DNA of 14,754 bases. Origin: an uncultured Lachnospiraceae bacterium (GTDB taxonomy: Bacteria > Bacillota > Clostridia > Lachnospirales > Lachnospiraceae). The DNA is taken from the NCBI GenBank assembly GCA_949283905.1, contig CASDUB010000199.1, forward strand, positions 1-14,754. The letters run 5' to 3'. Position numbers and translations under genes: made by a program. Of the stretch, positions 1-7,110 are shown one piece after another (the stretch's first letter is position 1; each line of letters starts with the position of its first letter). The notes beneath the pieces were generated by a model. It saw nothing but the letters and a program-made list of their open reading frames with translations. It was not told the DNA's origin and did no database searches.

Positions 1-1083
1 GCTGCCAGTATCGGAATGTCGGATATCGACGGACACAGGTACCTTTTTAACAGTGACGGAGTTATGACTTGTATACCTGGTACACCGGTTGTAGACGGAA
101 ACAAGTATTGGTTTTCGACTGAAGGTTATTTGCAGACAGGATGGCTTAATCTTCTTAACTGGAGATTGTATTTTGATCCTTCAACTTATACAGCTTCTGT
201 AGGATTAAAAGAAATTGACGGAAAACATTATATTTTTGATACAAACGGTGTTTTATATGCAAAGGTAGGTACACCTGTTGTAGAAGGGTATAAATACTGG
301 TTTAATGAAGACGGATCATTGAATTCAGGCTGGCTTCATCTGGGAGATTGGGAAATGTATTTTGATCCTGTTACTTTCAGAGGAGCTGTAGGATATCAGG
401 AAATAGACGGTGAAAATTATTTCTTCGATGACAACGGAGTACTGATATCAAAAGGCGAGGTTATCGATCAAAATAATCTTGATAAATATTTTAAAATAAA
501 TGAAATATCTGACGCTGTATTTTCAAGAATTTATGGCGATAATAAATCATTTAAAACTTATTGTACAGTCTCAAGAGATGATCTGAGATATTTGGAACTT
601 CTGTATGTAGGATTTGATGGAAAAACGCACAGGGGAGAACTCATAGTAAATAAGTTGATAGCGAATGATATAATTGATATATTCAAAACTCTTTATCAGA
701 GCGGGTATCAGATCAATTCTATGAGGCTTATAGATGATTTTAATGCTGATGACCTTGCATCAATAGCTGCAAACAATACATCATCATTTAACTACAGAAC
801 AGCTACGAATAGTACCGAGTTGTCAATGCATGCATACGGTCTTGCTATAGATATTAATCCGATAAATAACCCGTATCTTTGGTATGATGAAAATGGAAAT
901 CTGGTCGGAGAGGATCCTGATTGGGAGCTTTATGTAGACAGAGAAACTAATGCCGCCGAGAGACATGTTATTAATGAGGATGATCTTTGTTATAAATTGT
1001 TTAAAATGCATGGATTCTCCTGGGGTGGGGATCGTGCAAATCCTATAGATTATCAGCATTTTGAAAAGTATTATAATGGATAG
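1..1083 (+). CDS. Wall-binding repeat M15-family peptidase, 5' partial
   Basis: This is probably a secreted peptidoglycan peptidase (D,D-carboxypeptidase or L-Ala-D-Glu endopeptidase type, VanY-like M15). The frame is open from base 1, and the first in-frame ATG (16) sits inside a repeat, so the true start and any signal peptide lie upstream. The N-terminal part carries aromatic- and Gly-rich modules of the glucan/choline-binding kind (YWF, GWL, YFDP, IDG, NGVL) in 63-residue units. The C-terminal part (from about 540) is the peptidase: SMHAYGLAIDINP at 823-861 supplies the zinc ligands His (829-831) and Asp (850-852), and DYQHFE near the C-terminus supplies the second His and catalytic Glu. 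The region before that His uses GGDR where relatives often have GGDW. The gene ends 8 bases before the glycosyltransferase and is probably co-transcribed with it. The fold call is firm; the exact bond cleaved and the wall ligand bound are unknown. Confidence 0.88.
   Translation, partial: AASIGMSDIDGHRYLFNSDGVMTCIPGTPVVDGNKYWFSTEGYLQTGWLNLLNWRLYFDPSTYTASVGLKEIDGKHYIFDTNGVLYAKVGTPVVEGYKYWFNEDGSLNSGWLHLGDWEMYFDPVTFRGAVGYQEIDGENYFFDDNGVLISKGEVIDQNNLDKYFKINEISDAVFSRIYGDNKSFKTYCTVSRDDLRYLELLYVGFDGKTHRGELIVNKLIANDIIDIFKTLYQSGYQINSMRLIDDFNADDLASIAANNTSSFNYRTATNSTELSMHAYGLAIDINPINNPYLWYDENGNLVGEDPDWELYVDRETNAAERHVINEDDLCYKLFKMHGFSWGGDRANPIDYQHFEKYYNG
4..459 (+). repeat. Tandem 63-residue (189-bp) wall-binding repeat, two full and one partial copy
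   Basis: Copy 1 spans 4-192, copy 2 spans 193-381, and a partial third copy spans 382-459. Each full copy is exactly 63 codons and contains three modules of about 20 residues: an IDG-x-x-Y-x-F-x-x-x-GV module, a GTPVV-x-G-x-KYWF module and a W-x-x-YFDP-x-T module. Protein sequence is well conserved but the DNA has drifted, so the duplication is not recent. Further copies probably exist to the left of the window. Confidence 0.9.
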
Positions 1084-1091
1084 AGGAAATT

Positions 1092-3527
1092 ATGCAGAAA
1101 AGTATACCTGAAGTAAAAAATGAAAGATTTAATCTTATAGATTCGAATAAATATATAGTTTGCGGACTTTGGATTAAAGATGCAGAATGCTACGCGGAAA
1201 TTAACGGAAAACCGATCGACAGTATTTCTGAAAGTTGGAAACAGTTCAGTGCATTGGAAAGATTTGATGTAGCTAATAATAAAAGCATTGAATCAGTGGC
1301 GATTACAGTGATATTGCCGGATAAACTGCCTGAAATAGGGAATCTTGTTATTTATATGGTTGAAGATGGCGAAAAGACGGTATGGCACAGGATTTCGTTG
1401 AAAAAATTAAAGAAGAAGGACAGAAATCCGCAGGTATATGTTGACCAGATATTAAGAAAAGACAATGATGTTTCTGTTATAGGTTGGGCAGCATCTGATA
1501 AAGATGTGGAAATTGAGGCATTTACAAAGGATGGGAAAAGCCTTAGCGGACAATACAGAAGATTCCCGAGAGCTGATGTGCAGCTGGCTTTCCCTGAGTG
1601 TGAACTTGCCGGAAAAGCAGGATTTCAGTTGGGATTCAGAGATGTAAAAGATGAGTTTGATATCAAGATTTCTGCAGGTGGAAATAACAGAGTAATTCAT
1701 GTGCCTATGAAGAAAAATCAGATAATGGGTGAAAAATTCAGATCTGATTTTGAAAAAGGAATAAGAGTACTTAAAGATAAAGGAGTTAAGGAATTCACAT
1801 TAAAAGTTGTTAAGAAGCTGTTAAAGAAAAACAGAGCTATTGAATATAGTGAGTGGATAAAGCATAACCTGATAACGGAAGAGGAGCAGGAAATACAGAA
1901 AAAATATAAGTTTGAATATAATCCGCTTATTTCAATTGTAGTTCCGTTGTATAAAACTCCCGAGAATTTCTTAATAGAGCTCATCGATTCGATAAAATCA
2001 CAGACATATCCGAACTGGGAACTCGTTCTTTCTGACGGCAGCGGTATGCCTTCTCCACTTGAATCTAAACTTAAAGAGATTGCGGAAGAAGACAGCAGGA
2101 TCGTTGTTATTCCGGCAGATAAACCGTACAAAATAGTTGAAAATACAAACCGCGCTCTTAAAGCGGCTGCAGGAGAATATATTGCTTTCGGTGATCATGA
2201 TGATCTTTTTGAGCCGGATGCTCTTTTTGAATGCGTCAAAGCTATCAATGAAAACAAAGAGATAGAAATGATCTATACGGATGAAGATAAGATAGATGAG
2301 AGAAGCAATTTTTATTTTGAGCCGCAGATGAAGCCGGATTTCAATATTGATCTTCTCAGAACAATGAATTATATTTGTCATCTTTGTGTTATGAAAAAAG
2401 AGCTGATTGATAGGATCGGTTTTCTCAGGAGTGAATATGAAGGCGCACAGGATTATGATATTATTCTTCGAGCAGCCGAGAATACAAAACATATACATCA
2501 TATTCCAAAGGTACTTTATCATTGGAGAAGCCATCTTTCGTCGACTGCAGATAATCCGGAAAGCAAGATGTATGCGTTCGAAGCAGGAAGAAGAGCTATT
2601 CAGGATCATTACAACAGAGTAGGAATTAAAGCAGAGGTAATAAGAAGCGAGTGGCCGGGATTATACCGCACAAGATATATTCGAGATTATGATCCACTTG
2701 TTTCTATAATGATACCAAATAAAGATCATATTGATGATCTTGAGAGATGTATTGATTCGATCTTGGAAAAATCGAACTATCAGAATTACGAAATTATCAT
2801 AATAGAAAATAACAGTACAGAAAAAGAGACATTTGATTTTTACAAAAAACTTGAGAAAAAAGATAAGAGAATTCGAACAGTATACTATGAAGGCGATTTT
2901 AATTTCTCAAGGATCAATAATTTCGGGGCAAAAGAAGCAAAGGGCGAATATCTGCTGCTTTTAAATAATGATACAAGTATGATCAATGGAGAAGCCATCG
3001 AAGAAATGCTTGGATATTGTATGCGTGATGATGTAGGCATAGTAGGAGCTCTTCTTTACTTTGAGGATGATACTGTACAGCATGCAGGCGTTGTTGTCGG
3101 CTTCGGCGGAGTTGCAGGACATTGCTTTGTTATGCAGCCAAGAGGAATTACAGGATATTGCCACAGGATCATATCCGCGCAGGATTACAGCGCCGTAACG
3201 GCCGCATGTATGATGGTCAAACGCAGCGTTTATGACGAGGTCGGCGGACTCAATGAAGATTTTAAAGTTGCGTTCAACGATATAGATTTCTGTCTGAAAG
3301 TAAGAGAAGCAGGATATCTTGTTGTATACAATCCGTATGCGGAGCTTTATCATTATGAGTCGAAATCAAGAGGACTTGAGGATTCCCCTGAGAAGATATC
3401 ACGTTTTAACAGTGAAATTGCTCTTTTCCAGGAGAGATGGCCGGAAATTCTTGAAAAAGGAGATCCTTATTACAACCCGAATCTGACTCTTGACAGTCAG
3501 GATTTCTCGTTGAAGAAAAATTATTGA
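1092..3527 (+). CDS. Tandem-domain family 2 glycosyltransferase
   Basis: This 811-residue protein carries two GT-A fold family 2 glycosyltransferase domains and probably builds a cell-surface polysaccharide from nucleotide sugars at the cytoplasmic face. Domain 1 begins near residue 280 (LISIVVPLYKTPENF), has a DxD-type motif YTDEDKID at about 395-402, and continues through LYHWRSH. Domain 2 begins near residue 536 (LVSIMIPNKDH), has LLNNDTS at about 623-629 and ends with NDIDFCLKVREAGY, typical of rhamnan and O-antigen type transferases. The first roughly 210 residues look beta-rich and match no family I can name. No membrane segment is evident. The start at 1092 has AGAGGA just upstream, overlapping the preceding stop. 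The next gene starts 7 bases after the stop, suggesting one transcript. The sugar specificities cannot be read from the sequence. Confidence 0.9.
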   Translation: MQKSIPEVKNERFNLIDSNKYIVCGLWIKDAECYAEINGKPIDSISESWKQFSALERFDVANNKSIESVAITVILPDKLPEIGNLVIYMVEDGEKTVWHRISLKKLKKKDRNPQVYVDQILRKDNDVSVIGWAASDKDVEIEAFTKDGKSLSGQYRRFPRADVQLAFPECELAGKAGFQLGFRDVKDEFDIKISAGGNNRVIHVPMKKNQIMGEKFRSDFEKGIRVLKDKGVKEFTLKVVKKLLKKNRAIEYSEWIKHNLITEEEQEIQKKYKFEYNPLISIVVPLYKTPENFLIELIDSIKSQTYPNWELVLSDGSGMPSPLESKLKEIAEEDSRIVVIPADKPYKIVENTNRALKAAAGEYIAFGDHDDLFEPDALFECVKAINENKEIEMIYTDEDKIDERSNFYFEPQMKPDFNIDLLRTMNYICHLCVMKKELIDRIGFLRSEYEGAQDYDIILRAAENTKHIHHIPKVLYHWRSHLSSTADNPESKMYAFEAGRRAIQDHYNRVGIKAEVIRSEWPGLYRTRYIRDYDPLVSIMIPNKDHIDDLERCIDSILEKSNYQNYEIIIIENNSTEKETFDFYKKLEKKDKRIRTVYYEGDFNFSRINNFGAKEAKGEYLLLLNNDTSMINGEAIEEMLGYCMRDDVGIVGALLYFEDDTVQHAGVVVGFGGVAGHCFVMQPRGITGYCHRIISAQDYSAVTAACMMVKRSVYDEVGGLNEDFKVAFNDIDFCLKVREAGYLVVYNPYAELYHYESKSRGLEDSPEKISRFNSEIALFQERWPEILEKGDPYYNPNLTLDSQDFSLKKNY

Positions 3528-3534
3528 GGAAAAA

Positions 3535-4929
3535 ATGCAGGACATTTTAAGAAAACAAAAAGAGATCACATCGGAAAAAATAATAAAAAATGTTCAGGAG
3601 CAGCTGATTTCGTTTATGCCTTTTATGAACAGAGCTATCCTGAAGATGCCTGTTGAGTTTTTCGAAACAAAAGAAGAGGTAGACGATCTGGTGGAAGAAC
3701 CTACCGCCAGATATGTCGCTACTGACGGCGTGAAGATTTATATCGATCCCGACTACGTTATTGAAAAGTTTAAGGAAAGTCCGGCTAAATTGCCGAGAGT
3801 ATATATGCATATGCTCTTTCACTGCATCTTCTTTCATCCTTTTCAATACGATAAAGTGGATTTTGAGATCTGGGATTTTTCGACGGACGCAGCGGTAGAA
3901 AATACCATGCTCGAACTCGGATGGAAGGATATGGGACTTCCGAATGATGCAAAGAGGAGAGAGTATCTTGCCCGCATCAACAGAAAAATAAGCCCTCTTA
4001 CGGCAGAAAATCTCTACATGTATTACAAAGAAAATCCTGATGTGGCGAAAAAAGATCTTGAATACGCGCCTTTTTTCAAAGAAGACGACCATGAATATTG
4101 GGTGTCGATCGACAATATGGTAGGAAAGCAGCGCGACAGCGACAGAACTGACCTTAACGGACGCAACAATTATGCGCTGGAGGAATGGAAACAGGTGGGC
4201 AAGAGTATACAGCTCAATGTTGAATCCCTCAGCCGGTACAGAGAAAAAATGTCCGGAGATGCAGCGGAAAGCATCAGAAATATTTTCAAAGAAAAATACA
4301 GCTACAGGGATTTCTTGAAGAAATTTGTTGCACCGCAGGAAGAGATGAAGATAAATCAGGATGAATTTGATTATATCTTTTATACATACGGTATGAAGTT
4401 ATATGGAAATCTTCCGCTTATCGAGCCTCTTGAATATAAAGACACCGACAAGATAAAAGATTTTGTCATAGCGATAGATACATCCGGTTCGTGTCAGGGC
4501 AAAGTGGTAAGAAGCTTTCTAAATAAGACTTACACCATAATAAAAGAATCGGGAACATTTATGGATAAAATGAATCTTCACATAATACAGTGCGACAGCA
4601 GGATAAAAAGCGCAGTGAAGATAACATCTCAGGATGATTTTGACAACTATATGAGCGATCTTGAGGTAAAGGGATTCGGAGGCACGGATTTCAGGCCTGT
4701 ATTTGAATATGTAAATACACAGCTCAGAAATAAGGAATTTCAGGATTTCAGGGGACTGCTTTATCTCACGGATGGAAACGGAGTATATCCCAAGGCCGTC
4801 CCGGAATACCCCACGGCGTTTATCGTTGTGGAGGATCCTAAAGAAAAGCCCGAGATTCCCAATTGGATAATTAAGCTTATAATGCCGCAGACGGAGTTTG
4901 AAAAAGAAGAATTCCGCTATTACAGATGA
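3535..4929 (+). CDS. VWA-like protein with degenerate metallopeptidase-like domain
   Basis: This 464-residue protein has the layout of the VWA-like/DUF2201 family: a putative metallopeptidase domain in the N-terminal half and a von Willebrand A-like domain at the C-terminus. The peptidase-like helix reads YMHMLFHCIFFH at residues 90-101, followed by a W-x-x-x-x-D-x-x-x-x-N-like segment. The expected HExxH is HMLFH, so the catalytic Glu is absent. The VWA domain has a complete MIDAS set: DTSGS (315-319), GGTDF (Thr384) and LTDGNG (Asp413), so metal-dependent ligand binding is likely retained. No signal peptide or membrane span is visible, so it is probably cytoplasmic. TGAGGA gives a good ribosome site for the ATG at 3535. 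The gene lies 13 bases before the MoxR-like ATPase, its expected partner. By family analogy the pair remodels or matures another complex; the client is unknown. Confidence 0.85.
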   Translation: MQDILRKQKEITSEKIIKNVQEQLISFMPFMNRAILKMPVEFFETKEEVDDLVEEPTARYVATDGVKIYIDPDYVIEKFKESPAKLPRVYMHMLFHCIFFHPFQYDKVDFEIWDFSTDAAVENTMLELGWKDMGLPNDAKRREYLARINRKISPLTAENLYMYYKENPDVAKKDLEYAPFFKEDDHEYWVSIDNMVGKQRDSDRTDLNGRNNYALEEWKQVGKSIQLNVESLSRYREKMSGDAAESIRNIFKEKYSYRDFLKKFVAPQEEMKINQDEFDYIFYTYGMKLYGNLPLIEPLEYKDTDKIKDFVIAIDTSGSCQGKVVRSFLNKTYTIIKESGTFMDKMNLHIIQCDSRIKSAVKITSQDDFDNYMSDLEVKGFGGTDFRPVFEYVNTQLRNKEFQDFRGLLYLTDGNGVYPKAVPEYPTAFIVVEDPKEKPEIPNWIIKLIMPQTEFEKEEFRYYR

Positions 4930-4932
4930 TTC

Positions 4933-4936
4933 GGAG
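4933..4936 (+). promoter_or_regulatory. Ribosome binding site fixing the ATPase start
   Basis: GGAG lies 6 bases before the ATG at 4943. It favours this start over an in-frame TTG at 4898, which would overlap the VWA gene by 32 bases and add 15 residues that do not resemble the family N-terminus. Confidence 0.7.
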
Positions 4937-4942
4937 AAAAAT

Positions 4943-6313
4943 ATGAATATTGCAGAAGCGAAAGAGCAGATTAAACGCTCGGTAAAAATATACCTTACAA
5001 AAAATGAAGACGGAACATACAGAATACCGATTGAAAAACAGAGACCTGTATTTTTATACGGAGCTCCCGGTATCGGAAAAACGGCGATAATGGAACAAAT
5101 CGCAGAAGAACTTGGTATATCCCTTGTTTCTTATTCCATGACGCACCACACACGCCAAAGCGCTCTCGGACTTCCGTTCATAGTGCAGAAACAGTACAAA
5201 GGAGAATCTTACGATATATCAAGATACACGATGAGCGAGATCATTGCTTCCGTGTATGACAAAATGGAAGAGAGCGGTAAGGACGAAGGCATTCTTTTTC
5301 TTGACGAGATAAACTGCGTTTCCGAAACCTTGGGACCGGCGATGCTTCAGTTTCTTCAGTACAAGATCTTCGGAACACATCAGGTTCCGCAGGGATGGGT
5401 CATAGTTACCGCAGGAAATCCGCCGCAGTTTAACAGATCTGTTCATGAATTTGACGTTGTTACGATGGACAGACTTAAGATCATGGAAATTGAGCCCGAT
5501 TACAAGGCGTGGCGTGAATATGCCGTAAAAAAAGGAATTCACAGATCGGTATTGTCCTATCTCGACATACGCAAACAGGATTTTTACGAGATAGAAACGA
5601 CGGTAGACGGAAAAAATTACGTTACGGCGCGAGGATGGGAAGACCTTTCCGAAGCTATTTATTTATACGAGGAAAACGGATTTCCTGTAGACGAGAGCCT
5701 TATTTCTCAGTATATCCACAACAGGCAGATATTAAATGAGTTTGCCGTTTACTACAGTCTCTTTAAGAAATACAGAGAAGATTATAAGGTTCAGGAAATT
5801 CTTGCCGGAATGGAGCCTGAGAACATAAGAGAAAGAGCAAAAAAAGCTTCGTTTGACGAACGCATTACACTGCTCGGACTTATCACAGAAGCGCTTCTTA
5901 TAGATATTTCATCTGTCGTTAAGAAAGAAAACAGCCTGAAAAAGCAGGTTGCCGAACTCAGAAAGAGAAAAGCAGAGATCGCAGAAGGCGCCGCACAGTC
6001 TGAAAAGGACGCGTTTGAAGCTGATAAGATAGCTTTTGAAAATGAAGTAAACAGGATGCAGACAAAGACAAAGAAGATAAAGAGAAATCTTTCGAATGTA
6101 TTTGAATTTGTCGATAAATGTTTCGGCGACGGTAATGAAATGCTGATACTTATAACAGAACTTACAGTAAACAAAAACAGCGCTAAGTTTATAGCTGAAA
6201 AAGGATGCGAAGAGTATTTTAAGTTCGATAAAAAGTATCAGTTCTATGAAAGAAATAAAGATCTGATGAATGAAGTCAGACAGCTTGATGAAGCGCAGGA
6301 ACTGACGGTCTGA
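4943..6313 (+). CDS. MoxR-like AAA+ ATPase
   Basis: This 456-residue AAA+ ATPase is of the MoxR/AAA_5 type. Walker A is GAPGIGKT at residues 40-47, Walker B is ILFLDEIN at 117-124, and the sensor-1 region reads VTAGNPPQFNRS, followed by a DVVTMDRL segment that matches the usual Asp-Arg position. After the ATPase core (to about residue 320) comes a charged, Lys/Glu-rich helical stretch (about 330-385) likely to form a coiled coil, then a C-terminal region ending near 456. This makes it longer than a minimal MoxR protein of roughly 320 residues. MoxR ATPases pair with VWA proteins to remodel or metallate target complexes, and here the VWA gene is immediately upstream. No strong terminator follows; an AT-rich spacer leads to the rplS promoter. 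The family call is secure; the substrate is not known. Confidence 0.9.
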   Translation: MNIAEAKEQIKRSVKIYLTKNEDGTYRIPIEKQRPVFLYGAPGIGKTAIMEQIAEELGISLVSYSMTHHTRQSALGLPFIVQKQYKGESYDISRYTMSEIIASVYDKMEESGKDEGILFLDEINCVSETLGPAMLQFLQYKIFGTHQVPQGWVIVTAGNPPQFNRSVHEFDVVTMDRLKIMEIEPDYKAWREYAVKKGIHRSVLSYLDIRKQDFYEIETTVDGKNYVTARGWEDLSEAIYLYEENGFPVDESLISQYIHNRQILNEFAVYYSLFKKYREDYKVQEILAGMEPENIRERAKKASFDERITLLGLITEALLIDISSVVKKENSLKKQVAELRKRKAEIAEGAAQSEKDAFEADKIAFENEVNRMQTKTKKIKRNLSNVFEFVDKCFGDGNEMLILITELTVNKNSAKFIAEKGCEEYFKFDKKYQFYERNKDLMNEVRQLDEAQELTV

Positions 6314-6373
6314 GAAGTTACGAATAAAAGTACTAAAGATCATATAAAAAATACTCAAAAAATAAATTTTTCC

Positions 6374-6402
6374 TTGCAAAATGAGCTGATTCATAGTAAA
6401 CT
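6374..6402 (+). promoter_or_regulatory. Candidate sigma-A promoter for rplS
   Basis: TTGCAA at 6374-6379 and TAAACT at 6397-6402 are separated by 17 bases. Each box matches consensus at 4 of 6 positions. The position, just ahead of the structured L19 leader and after the ATPase gene, supports a separate transcription start near 6409. Confidence 0.5.
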
Positions 6403-6467
6403 ACAAGGGCTGTTGTAAAAACATGCAGATGGTCCGCTGCCACGTTTATCGGTGGTAAGAACATCCA
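6402..6467 (+). promoter_or_regulatory. Candidate ribosomal protein L19 leader
   Basis: The leader just upstream of rplS can fold. A 5-bp stem TACAA/TTGTA (6402-6406 with 6413-6417) precedes a larger hairpin whose base is GATG (6428-6431) with CATC (6462-6465) and whose upper stem is GCCAC (6439-6443) with GTGGT (6452-6456). Between these stems are GTCCGCT and AAGAA, single-stranded stretches that look conserved in type. Low-GC Gram-positives have a known L19 leader family thought to let free L19 repress its own synthesis. The match is by pattern and position; no covariance model was run. Confidence 0.65.
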
Positions 6468-6493
6468 CTATATATTTTTAAGGAGAGATAAAG

Positions 6494-6838
6494 ATGAACG
6501 AAATTATTAAGAACATCGAAGCAGAGCAGCTCAGAGCAGAAGCTCCGCAGGTACGTGTAGGCGACACTGTAAGAGTACACGCAAAGATCAAAGAGGGAAA
6601 CAGAGAAAGAATCCAGGTTTTTGAAGGAATCGTTATCAAAAAACAGGGCGGAAGCTCAAGAGAGACTTTCACGGTTCGTAAAAACTCAAACGGCGTAGGC
6701 GTAGAAAAAACATGGCCTGTACATTCACCAAATATTGAAAAAGTAGAAGTTGTACGTCATGGTAAAGTAAGACGTGCTAAACTCTTCTATCTCAGAGGCA
6801 GAATCGGTAAAGCTGCTAAAGTTAAAGAAGTTAAATAA
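6494..6838 (+). CDS. rplS: 50S ribosomal protein L19
   Basis: L19 (114 residues) is a basic protein at the interface between the large and small ribosomal subunits. Typical family signatures are the [24 protein letters not shown] segment, split here as [12 protein letters not shown] and [10 protein letters not shown], then the [20 protein letters not shown] region and the [15 protein letters not shown] tail. Length is normal. AAGGAGAG ends 8 bases before the ATG. A candidate promoter and structured leader precede it and a hairpin terminator follows, so it may be transcribed alone and autoregulated. In many Firmicutes rplS sits directly after trmD; here its upstream neighbour is the MoxR-like ATPase instead. 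Confidence 0.98.
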   Translation: MNEIIKNIEAEQLRAEAPQVRVGDTVRVHAKIKEGNRERIQVFEGIVIKKQGGSSRETFTVRKNSNGVGVEKTWPVHSPNIEKVEVVRHGKVRRAKLFYLRGRIGKAAKVKEVK

Positions 6839-6849
6839 TATGAGTTCGG

Positions 6850-6880
6850 GGCTCCATATGTTTATGGAGCCTTTCTCTAT
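6850..6880 (+). terminator. Rho-independent terminator after rplS
   Basis: GGCTCCATA (6850-6858) pairs perfectly with TATGGAGCC (6863-6871) around a 4-base TGTT loop, followed by a T-rich tail TTTCTCTAT. The stem is 9 bp. The tail is only moderately T-rich, so some read-through to lepB is possible. Confidence 0.8.
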
Positions 6881-6900
6881 ATGTATGAGGCAAGGGACAA

Positions 6901-6941
6901 ATGGACACAAATCGGATGCTTGCATACGATTTTGTGTCTAT
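6901..6941. other. Hairpin A of intergenic hairpin array
   Basis: ATGGACACAAATCG (6901-6914) pairs with CGATTTTGTGTCTAT (6927-6941), with one G-T pair and one bulged base. The apex ATG-CTTG-CAT closes it. No T-tract follows, so it is not a normal terminator. Confidence 0.6.
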
Positions 6942-6951
6942 GAGGACCGGA

Positions 6952-7007
6952 AAAACATGAGGATGGAGCCATTTTTGTGAAAAAAATGAGCGGAATCCTC
7001 ATGTTTT
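6952..7007. other. Hairpin B of intergenic hairpin array, 13-bp perfect stem
   Basis: AAAACATGAGGAT (6952-6964) is the exact reverse complement of ATCCTCATGTTTT (6995-7007). The 30-base interior contains a second stem, CATTTTT (6970-6976) with AAAAATG (6982-6988), giving a two-tier hairpin. Confidence 0.7.
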
Positions 7008-7009
7008 CA

Positions 7010-7043
7010 GTGATTTTGGGAGTGCGAAGCACGAAAAAATCAC
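7010..7043. other. Hairpin C of intergenic hairpin array
   Basis: GTGATTTT (7010-7017) pairs perfectly with AAAATCAC (7036-7043). Inside it, GTGC (7022-7025) and GCAC (7029-7032) form a short stem around a GAA triloop. It begins 2 bases after hairpin B ends. Confidence 0.65.
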
Positions 7044-7098
7044 GGTTGACTCAAAGATGGATTCATTTGACCATAATATCATTTATCGAAAAGTGAAC

Positions 7099-7103
7099 GG
7101 GAG
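7099..7103 (+). promoter_or_regulatory. Ribosome binding site fixing the lepB start
   Basis: GGGAG lies 7 bases before the ATG at 7111. The alternative in-frame ATG at 7057 has no comparable site and would add 18 residues before the cytoplasmic N-terminus. Confidence 0.7.
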
Positions 7104-7110
7104 AAAAAAT

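Noticed and set aside
1998..2609. 203-codon minus-strand open frame inside the glycosyltransferase gene
   Set aside because: It is antisense to conserved GT2 motifs, with no start signal or family features.
6341..6372. A/T-rich inverted sequence after the ATPase gene as a terminator
   Set aside because: Only A-T pairs of low stability are possible; there is no GC-rich stem.
6774..6980. Short plus-strand open frame from the end of rplS through the terminator and hairpin A
   Set aside because: It crosses the rplS terminator in another frame, lacks a ribosome site and has no recognisable motif.
6901..7043. Hairpin array considered as a CRISPR array or a set of terminators
   Set aside because: The units differ in sequence and length with no regular spacers, and none is followed by a T-tract.
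7046..7079. Possible lepB promoter: TTGACT (7046-7051) with TAATAT (7074-7079)
   Set aside because: The spacing is 22 bases, too long for a sigma-A promoter, and no better pairing was found.
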